Below, piece after piece: positions 62,301 through 64,000 of a DNA stretch of 64,000 bases. The notes beneath the pieces were generated by a model. That model did not search any database. It was given only the letters and a program-made list of their open reading frames with translations, and had not been told where the DNA came from. Source of the DNA: Malurus cyaneus samueli (Eukaryota > Chordata > Aves > Passeriformes > Maluridae); NCBI GenBank assembly GCA_009741485.1, contig CM019214.1:24450329-24514328 (forward strand), given 5' to 3'. Within the stretch, counting starts at the first letter, position 1; each line of letters begins with the position of its first letter. The position numbers and the translations under genes are program-made.

Positions 62301-62827
62301 TTAAGGCTATGTTCCATCACAGAGTGTATTTTATCCAGAGTGAATGCTGGTGTCTACACTTGGTGCTGCAGTGTCACTTTTAAGAAGGGCAATATTTTTA
62401 ATGACAAAGAGGAAAGTCTGAAGAACAAGTGGATTCTGTGTCTGGGTTTCTTTAACTGGAATTGGATTGCTTTACCTACAGGTTTTGTGGCTGACTGGCT
62501 TCTTTCTCTGCTTTTTATCATAACATTGGGGAGTTTACAGCAATTAAATCACTACTCATTCACTACTCATGACGTTATTTCCAACAAGATTTTGCTCAAT
62601 AAAGATCAAGCTTGGGTTTTGTTATGAAATGTTGAATACTGCCTCTTCACTAGGAGGAATTTCCACTTATCCTGGGAATTAGTTATAGGTTTATTAGGAA
62701 TTAAATTACAGTGGTTTGGTTTGGGCTTTTTATCATTATTTTCTTCTTTTCCCACTGTTCAGCTGTGAGGTCTGGCTGGCTGCCCCCACCACCACCTGCC
62801 CTGCCTCCTCGACCTTCTGTGTCTCAG
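23450..62827 (+). CDS. REPS2: REPS2 (POB1), exons 2-14, partial gene
   Basis: Thirteen exons splice in phase into 439 codons without a stop. The product is an EH-domain adaptor of clathrin-mediated endocytosis. From family knowledge, its EH domains bind NPF-containing partners such as epsin and EPS15-type proteins, its proline-rich region binds SH3 proteins, and its C-terminus binds RalBP1, linking Ral signalling to EGF and insulin receptor uptake. Visible here, numbered from the first codon of exon 2: EH1 second half 1-40; Ser/Pro linker about 90-183; EH2 about 184-275, with EF loop D237-x-D239-x-D241-G-x-L-x-x-x-E248; polar linker 280-370; PPTPPPRP at 389-396; [11 protein letters not shown] at 425-435. 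The spellings ELSDVDCDG and [10 protein letters not shown] fit REPS2 better than REPS1. The start codon and C-terminus are outside the window. All 13 donors are GT and all 13 acceptors are AG. Confidence 0.95.
23574..25774 (+). other. REPS2: REPS2 intron 2
   Basis: Intron of 2.2 kb with a gtaagt donor and a cttaataaag acceptor. It includes a GC-richer stretch at about 24250-24660 with overlapping chance frames on both strands, and a short perfect hairpin at 25264-25288. No gene or recognisable transposon was seen. Confidence 0.9.
25264..25288. repeat. short perfect inverted repeat
   Basis: The 11-bp arms aaagagtgaca and tgtcactcttt are separated by 3 nt (aag). No T-run or other signal gives it an obvious job. 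It may be chance. Confidence 0.85.
25775..25923 (+). CDS. REPS2: REPS2 exon 3 (end of EH1 and linker)
   Basis: The 149-nt exon enters in phase 1 and leaves in phase 0. It encodes [20 protein letters not shown] and about 29 further residues, ending EGDKQ. The ELPLPRF start closes EH1, and the rest is polar linker. The acceptor is AAG after a CT-rich run interrupted by taata, weaker than a CAG site. The donor is CAG|gtaaca. Confidence 0.95.
25924..27418 (+). other. REPS2: REPS2 intron 3
   Basis: Intron of 1.5 kb. The exon 3 frame stays open for 117 nt past the donor, so an unspliced product would read on to a stop at 26041-26043. Nothing else was recognised. Confidence 0.9.
27419..27542 (+). 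CDS. REPS2: REPS2 exon 4 (Ser/Pro-rich linker)
   Basis: The 124-nt exon goes from phase 0 to phase 1. It encodes [20 protein letters not shown] and then a basic stretch ending EQQHG. Four SP dipeptides make it a plausible target for proline-directed kinases (inference). The acceptor is gaaatag|GAA and the donor is G|gtagga. Exons 4 and 5 together form an in-frame 222-nt unit. Confidence 0.93.
29362..29381. repeat. poly-T tract (20 T)
   Basis: Uninterrupted run of 20 T. It could be the A-tail of an antisense insertion, but no flanking element was recognised. Confidence 0.9.
30130..30215. repeat. imperfect direct repeat, 37-bp unit
   Basis: Two 37-bp copies (30130-30166 and 30179-30215) begin gacaaaatg-actttgat and end -gttcac / -gttcac, with about six differences and a 49-bp period. 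They lie about 100 bp upstream of exon 5. Confidence 0.85.
30319..30416 (+). CDS. REPS2: REPS2 exon 5 (linker between EH domains)
   Basis: The 98-nt exon goes from phase 1 to phase 0. It encodes [20 protein letters not shown] and 13 more residues ending STPNR. APYE and a Q-x-GPSSG pattern match the equivalent mammalian linker, but the rest has drifted, as expected for disordered sequence. Acceptor ctaatgtag|CTC, donor CGG|gtaatg. Confidence 0.88.
30417..32073 (+). other. REPS2: REPS2 intron 5
   Basis: Intron of 1.66 kb. The part at about 31350-31800 is somewhat GC-richer and includes aataaa, but no repeat family was recognised. The frame is open through the pyrimidine tract into exon 6. Confidence 0.88.
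32074..32212 (+). CDS. REPS2: REPS2 exon 6 (start of EH domain 2)
   Basis: The 139-nt exon goes from phase 0 to phase 1. It encodes [20 protein letters not shown], then [20 protein letters not shown] and LNAFIS. This is helix 1 and the first loop of EH2, with the conserved W and YYxxQF residues. The acceptor is tcccttcag. A second AG 10 bases inside (ctctttcag) would shift the frame, so the upstream site is chosen. Donor G|gtaatt. Confidence 0.96.
32213..33716 (+). other. REPS2: REPS2 intron 6
   Basis: Intron of 1.5 kb. The last 250 bases before exon 7 include attaat-type sites and look little disturbed by repeats. No gene was recognised. Confidence 0.9.
33717..33780 (+). CDS. REPS2: REPS2 exon 7 (EH2 core)
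   Basis: The 64-nt exon goes from phase 1 to phase 2. It encodes (G)[20 protein letters not shown] and the first two bases of a Trp codon. This holds the F-x-KSKLP and L-x-x-IW elements of an EH domain that shape the NPF-binding pocket. Acceptor cccaacag, donor TG|gtgagt. Confidence 0.96.
35115..35745 (+). mobile_element. CR1 LINE 3'-terminal copy
   Basis: About 630 bp of CR1 3' sequence. Landmarks are 'gaccccacctgcagtgctgc' near 35245, 'caggctgagagacttcggac' near 35370, 'gtttaggttggctattagga' near 35520, and 'gaggtcctttctaacccaaa' followed by an ATGATTTTG tail near 35740. It is 5' truncated and full of stops, in the same orientation as REPS2. Confidence 0.9.
35960..35998. repeat. short tandem repeat (gttgcagttttgcag type)
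   Basis: Overlapping copies of the motif gttgcagtttt lie 70-110 bp upstream of exon 8. They add several AG dinucleotides upstream of the acceptor. Confidence 0.8.
36072..36214 (+). CDS. REPS2: REPS2 exon 8 (EH2 EF-hand and C-terminal helix)
   Basis: The 143-nt exon goes from phase 2 to phase 1. It encodes [20 protein letters not shown], then [20 protein letters not shown] and LPDYLQA. The 12-residue loop [12 protein letters not shown] has D at 1, 3 and 5, G at 6, T at 9 and E at 12, an intact EF-hand calcium site as in EH2 of REPS proteins. The acceptor ttacccacag is strong. Donor G|gtaaag. Confidence 0.97.
36500..36755 (+). mobile_element. CR1 LINE 3'-end fragment
   Basis: Recognised by 'ggaacaggttgcccagggca' near 36592, 'gtctggagcaacctggtcta' near 36645, and 'cttccaatccaaaccattct' followed by ATGAATCTATGA near 36750. 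About 250 bp, in the same orientation as REPS2. Confidence 0.92.
37475..37533. repeat. 22-bp direct repeat, 37-bp period
   Basis: Two identical copies, atgcctggtctcatgataaa + tt, at 37475-37496 and 37512-37533, separated by 15 bp. A recent local duplication. Confidence 0.95.
39259..39353 (+). CDS. REPS2: REPS2 exon 9 (linker after EH2)
   Basis: The 95-nt exon goes from phase 1 to phase 0. It encodes [20 protein letters not shown] and 12 more residues ending RDLSRTE. The LFDSYSE and Q-Q-x-RDL pattern matches the mammalian REPS2 linker as remembered. The acceptor is a strong pyrimidine run ending ctgcag. Donor GAG|gtgagg. Confidence 0.92.
39725..39960 (-). mobile_element. CR1 LINE 3'-end fragment, antisense
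   Basis: The left edge, 'agaatcataaaatcatgttg' followed by a degenerate 'ttggaaaagg' phrase, is the reverse complement of a CR1 tail. 'ctccatcagctccattgccc' and 'ctctgaacacactcca' inside are antisense CR1 phrases. It is opposite in orientation to REPS2. Confidence 0.85.
39960..40055 (+). mobile_element. CR1 LINE 3'-terminal scrap, sense
   Basis: 'gtcaggttggatggagcagg' followed by 'gaggtccttccaaacccagc' and the tail gtgatcctgtgaag is a short CR1 3' end in the sense direction. It directly abuts the antisense piece, so the two were joined by nested insertion or rearrangement. Confidence 0.7.
40455..40610. repeat. AT-rich low-complexity tract
   Basis: About 150 bp made almost only of A and T (tagatataatagatattata and similar), with many overlapping short palindromes. 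Confidence 0.85.
42401..42470 (+). CDS. REPS2: REPS2 exon 10 (acidic linker)
   Basis: The 70-nt exon goes from phase 0 to phase 1. It encodes [20 protein letters not shown] and DKQ. The acceptor is ttctttaag|AAG, a tandem NAGNAG site: using the second AG would only remove the first Lys. The donor G|gtattc is weaker than consensus. D-D-K-Q at the end aligns with the known REPS2 linker. Confidence 0.9.
42471..44372 (+). other. REPS2: REPS2 intron 10
   Basis: Intron of 1.9 kb with a CR1 remnant at 43912-44045. The rest is AT-rich with no recognisable feature. Confidence 0.9.
43912..44045 (-). mobile_element. CR1 LINE fragment, antisense
   Basis: 'agggtaaggttggaagggac' followed by a degraded 'cctccctgctaaagcagagt' pattern is the reverse complement of a CR1 3' end. 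The right edge is uncertain. Confidence 0.7.
44373..44438 (+). CDS. REPS2: REPS2 exon 11 (linker, symmetric exon)
   Basis: The 66-nt exon enters and leaves in phase 1. With the split first codon it encodes [20 protein letters not shown] and KT. The acceptor is a T-run followed by GAG, a rare base at position -3. The donor is G|gtaaga. The ALK...ST...PK pattern fits the mammalian exon, which supports it being real. Because the phases match, its loss would leave the frame intact (exon 10 Q joining AAQEP of exon 12). Confidence 0.8.
45437..45463. repeat. (AC)n microsatellite
   Basis: cacatacacacacacacact-type dinucleotide run with two interruptions. Confidence 0.9.
47317..47349. repeat. (AG)n microsatellite, about 16 units
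   Basis: Uninterrupted AG dinucleotide run. It may be length-polymorphic between individuals. Confidence 0.95.
48751..48793 (+). CDS. REPS2: REPS2 exon 12 (basic RARPRSR segment)
   Basis: The 43-nt micro-exon goes from phase 1 to phase 2. It encodes (A)[13 protein letters not shown] and starts an Arg codon finished by exon 13. The acceptor is a strong pyrimidine run ending ttccag. The donor AG|gtactg is weak. [10 protein letters not shown] is close to the mammalian REPS2 spelling. Joined to exon 13 it makes a basic, Ser-rich stretch that could be a kinase or 14-3-3 site (inference). Confidence 0.92.
48794..51575 (+). other. REPS2: REPS2 intron 12
   Basis: Intron of 2.8 kb. It includes a GC-richer stretch at about 49020-49150 and an endogenous retrovirus gag fossil from about 49940 to at least 50860, so roughly a third or more of the intron is inserted DNA. 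Confidence 0.9.
49940..50860 (+). pseudogene. gammaretrovirus-like endogenous gag fragment (broken)
   Basis: Three frames carry successive gag-like parts. At 49949-50254 is an acidic, Ser-rich, disordered p12-like stretch. At 50302-50574 is a capsid N-terminal-like stretch with '[10 protein letters not shown]' and an 'NPSWGD' motif, interrupted by an in-frame TAA at 50425. At 50607-50855 is a capsid C-terminal-like stretch with a major-homology-type core (Q-G-x-x-E at 50676-50690, F at 50703). Two frameshifts and a stop show it is dead. No LTR, pol or env was recognised. Possible further remnant runs to about 51490. It is in the same orientation as REPS2. The assignment rests on motif pattern and order, and the exact family is unknown. 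Confidence 0.8.
51576..51712 (+). CDS. REPS2: REPS2 exon 13 (Ser-rich and first proline-rich motif)
   Basis: The 137-nt exon goes from phase 2 to phase 1. It encodes (R)[20 protein letters not shown], then [20 protein letters not shown] and [13 protein letters not shown] is an SH3-ligand core, the region reported for POB1 binding to SH3 proteins (family knowledge). [10 protein letters not shown] is a conserved Ser-rich block shared with REPS1. Acceptor tttttccttag, donor G|gtaaag. Confidence 0.97.
52940..53435 (+). mobile_element. CR1-type LINE 3'-terminal copy
   Basis: A 500-bp sense-strand copy: 'ctgtatgcagttttgggtgc' near 52953, 'agctgagggcacttggtctg' near 53055, 'ggttggctagcaggaaagtt' near 53223, 'gtgtcctgtgcagggccagg' near 53368, and the end at 'tggatccctttcaattcagg'. 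A 113-codon frame (53017-53358) arises from the repeat and is not a gene. Confidence 0.85.
53791..53808. repeat. (GT)n microsatellite after a T-run
   Basis: Nine GT units directly after a ten-T run at 53781-53790. Confidence 0.85.
56576..56642. repeat. imperfect short tandem repeat (aatgtcttatgcataaa type)
   Basis: Three to four units of about 15-18 bp built on aatgtct(t)(t)atgcataaa. Slippage-type local duplication. Confidence 0.75.
58505..58511. other. assembly gap (7 N)
   Basis: Seven undetermined bases, marking a scaffolding gap or low-quality consensus. Sequence and distances around it, including the nearby tandem duplication, should be read with caution. Confidence 0.99.
58571..58619. 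repeat. 25-bp tandem duplication
   Basis: Two adjacent copies of gttgtcaggaatgtaaataa + atgaa (58571-58595 and 58596-58619), the second differing only at its end. It lies 60 bp from the N gap, so an assembly artefact is possible. Confidence 0.9.
58868..59422 (-). pseudogene. unidentified antisense open frame, possible retropseudogene
   Basis: The minus strand is open for 185 codons, from just after a stop at 59423-59425 to a TAA at 58868-58870. There is no ATG at the head: the best-looking part starts near a TTG at 59315-59317. Composition is protein-like, with charged and hydrophobic residues mixed and little low complexity; for example [20 protein letters not shown] near the start and [20 protein letters not shown] later. 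I do not recognise a family. The ADDI string recalls a reverse-transcriptase motif, but what follows does not fit CR1 or retroviral polymerase. No poly-A tail was found at its 3' end. It could be an old processed copy, an unknown repeat's ORF, or chance. Confidence 0.35.
59617..59639. repeat. short AT palindrome
   Basis: Perfect 11-bp arms tataacttata and tataagttata around one T, followed by a further copy of ataacttatat. Confidence 0.9.
60165..60285 (+). mobile_element. CR1 LINE 3'-terminal scrap
   Basis: 'ggtcccttccagcccaaact' followed by gattctgtgg near 60245-60275 is a CR1 3' end. The upstream ~80 bp are consistent but worn. Confidence 0.75.
62763..62827 (+). CDS. REPS2: REPS2 exon 14 (second proline-rich motif)
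   Basis: The 65-nt exon goes from phase 1 to phase 0. It encodes (A)[20 protein letters not shown] and [12 protein letters not shown] is a classic class II SH3 ligand, preceded by G-x-L as in REPS2. The acceptor is a long pyrimidine run ending tgttcag. Donor CAG|gtgagg. Later exons (C-terminal RalBP1-binding and coiled-coil region) must lie beyond 64000. Confidence 0.96.
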
Positions 62828-64000
62828 GTGAGGACAAAGCTTTATTTCTTTGCTGTGTGTTATTTGTTTATTTATGTTATCATTGCAGTGATTAAACCAA
62901 GCTGACATGGACACAGCAGTTGTTCTTGCTTCCAAGTTAATGCAAATCTGCAGTTTGCAGTTCCACATCTCCTCCGTTGTCTGGCTGATGTGTTGCAGTG
63001 TGGAATTACGGGCTAATTAAACCTCTTTGCAGTGCAGCTGACATGCCCCCACTAGACATAACTGTAAATTAATGGCTAGCAAAGCTGGTCTACTAAAAAG
63101 AGTTTTATGCCTGAAGACATGGTCTTGATACCTGCTATTGCTGTTTGCTTCTTGAGCCTCAAATGCGCTGAGGGCATCTGCTAAGGGAGCCATGGCAGGA
63201 GAGAGTGTGCTTCACCCATGGGTTAAAAAAAATAATGCTGAAAGGAAGCGAATGCCGTGTCAGTTATGTTGTGAAGTTTCAGATCATTAGTGGTGTGCTT
63301 TTATTTTGCTTCTTGGGTGAGTTTTTGGGTTTTGTTTTTTAGAGCATCACACAACTACAGCACAACACAAATTGACAAAATCATGCATGTCTGCATCCAG
63401 ATAATTCTTCATGTTTCAGGAAACGATGGAGGATCATAATCTTGTCCTTTCTGTGTTGTTGGATGTGTTAAGTCTTAGGCAACAATATGCTTCATACATT
63501 ACTCTTTCAGATGAAGTGTATAATAGGAAACAAAGCCACAGGGGAGCTGACAGCCCTTACATACAAAAAGCTGGTGGGATACCTTCCTTGGGCAAGAATG
63601 GTCATCACTTGAGCTTTGGATCTAGCCTTAAGAGTGTGCTGTTGAACTTCCTGCAAGTGCTTATGCACAGTGCTTATGATAGAGATGATTAAAGGCTTGT
63701 TGCCACCCCCAGCTCCACCAGCAACTTGTGGTGCTCTTCGTCTGCCCAGCCCTTGTTGGCACCGAGTGCAGTTTCTGCCTTGAGGTCTGTGGAGCTCTCT
63801 GGTTTGAGTTTGCACTGGCTGCAACCAGTCCTGCTCTCCGAGAACAAAATAAATGGTTTCAAGAAAGGTTCTGTTAATTGTCCTTTCCCTTGTCAGGTCG
63901 CATTCCTTAGCAGGGGGATGAGAACTTAATTTGCTTATGCATGTCCAGCAGCTTCCTCACCGAATACTGAACCAACTGCCCATCCTACACTGGGCTATGC
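62828..64000 (+). other. REPS2: REPS2 intron 14 (5' part)
   Basis: No further exon matching the expected following REPS2 segment was found. A 93-codon frame at 63411-63692 has no recognisable domain. No repeats were recognised. Confidence 0.8.

Larger units (their letters stand above)
51713..62762 (+). other. REPS2: REPS2 intron 13 (11 kb)
   Basis: The longest complete intron here. It contains a CR1 (52940-53435), a GT repeat (53791-53808), short tandem units near 56.6 kb, a GC-rich patch near 57.43-57.75 kb, a 7-N gap with tandem duplication at 58.5-58.6 kb, an antisense open frame (58868-59422), a palindrome (59617-59639) and a CR1 scrap (60165-60285). No REPS2 exon was recognised inside it. 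Most of 54-56 kb and 60.3-62.7 kb shows nothing distinctive. Confidence 0.88.

Noticed and set aside
63411..63692. 93-codon frame sought as the next REPS2 exon
   Set aside because: Does not resemble the expected REPS2 segment after exon 14 and has no matching phase-0 acceptor evidence.

Overview
This is nuclear DNA from a vertebrate, most likely a bird. It carries 13 internal exons of one gene on the + strand, with conserved GT-AG splice sites and fairly short introns. It also carries many decayed CR1 LINE pieces whose 3' ends have the ATTCTGTG-type tail, plus an eroded gammaretrovirus-like gag fossil. Most long open frames on either strand are chance frames in intron or repeat DNA. There is no bacterial-style gene organisation.

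The gene is REPS2 (RALBP1-associated Eps domain containing 2, also called POB1), an EH-domain endocytic adaptor. The 13 exons at 23450-62827 join in phase into 1,317 nt, or 439 codons, with no stop. In order they encode the second half of EH domain 1, a Ser/Pro-rich linker, a complete EH domain 2 with an intact EF-hand calcium loop, a long acidic/polar linker, and two proline-rich SH3-ligand blocks. The first exon (N-terminus and start of EH1) lies upstream of the window. The exons for the C-terminal RalBP1-binding and coiled-coil region lie downstream. Exon numbers here (2-14) assume one upstream coding exon, as remembered for the mammalian gene.

Layout: 1-23449 is the 3' part of a very large intron 1, holding two CR1 fossils and a striking 40-bp-arm hairpin at 10797-10904. 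From 23450 to 51712 lie exons 2-13, separated by introns of about 1.5-4.3 kb, with a cluster of CR1 pieces in introns 7-10 and the gag fossil in intron 12. From 51713 to 62762 is the 11-kb intron 13, with CR1 pieces, a 7-N assembly gap, short tandem duplications and an unexplained 185-codon antisense open frame. Exon 14 is followed by the start of intron 14.

The least expected features are the near-perfect hairpin in intron 1, the antisense open frame in intron 13, the symmetric 66-nt exon 11 with a rare GAG acceptor, and several AT-rich, homeodomain-site-rich intron blocks that may be conserved regulatory DNA. I found no clear evidence of a wholly new system.
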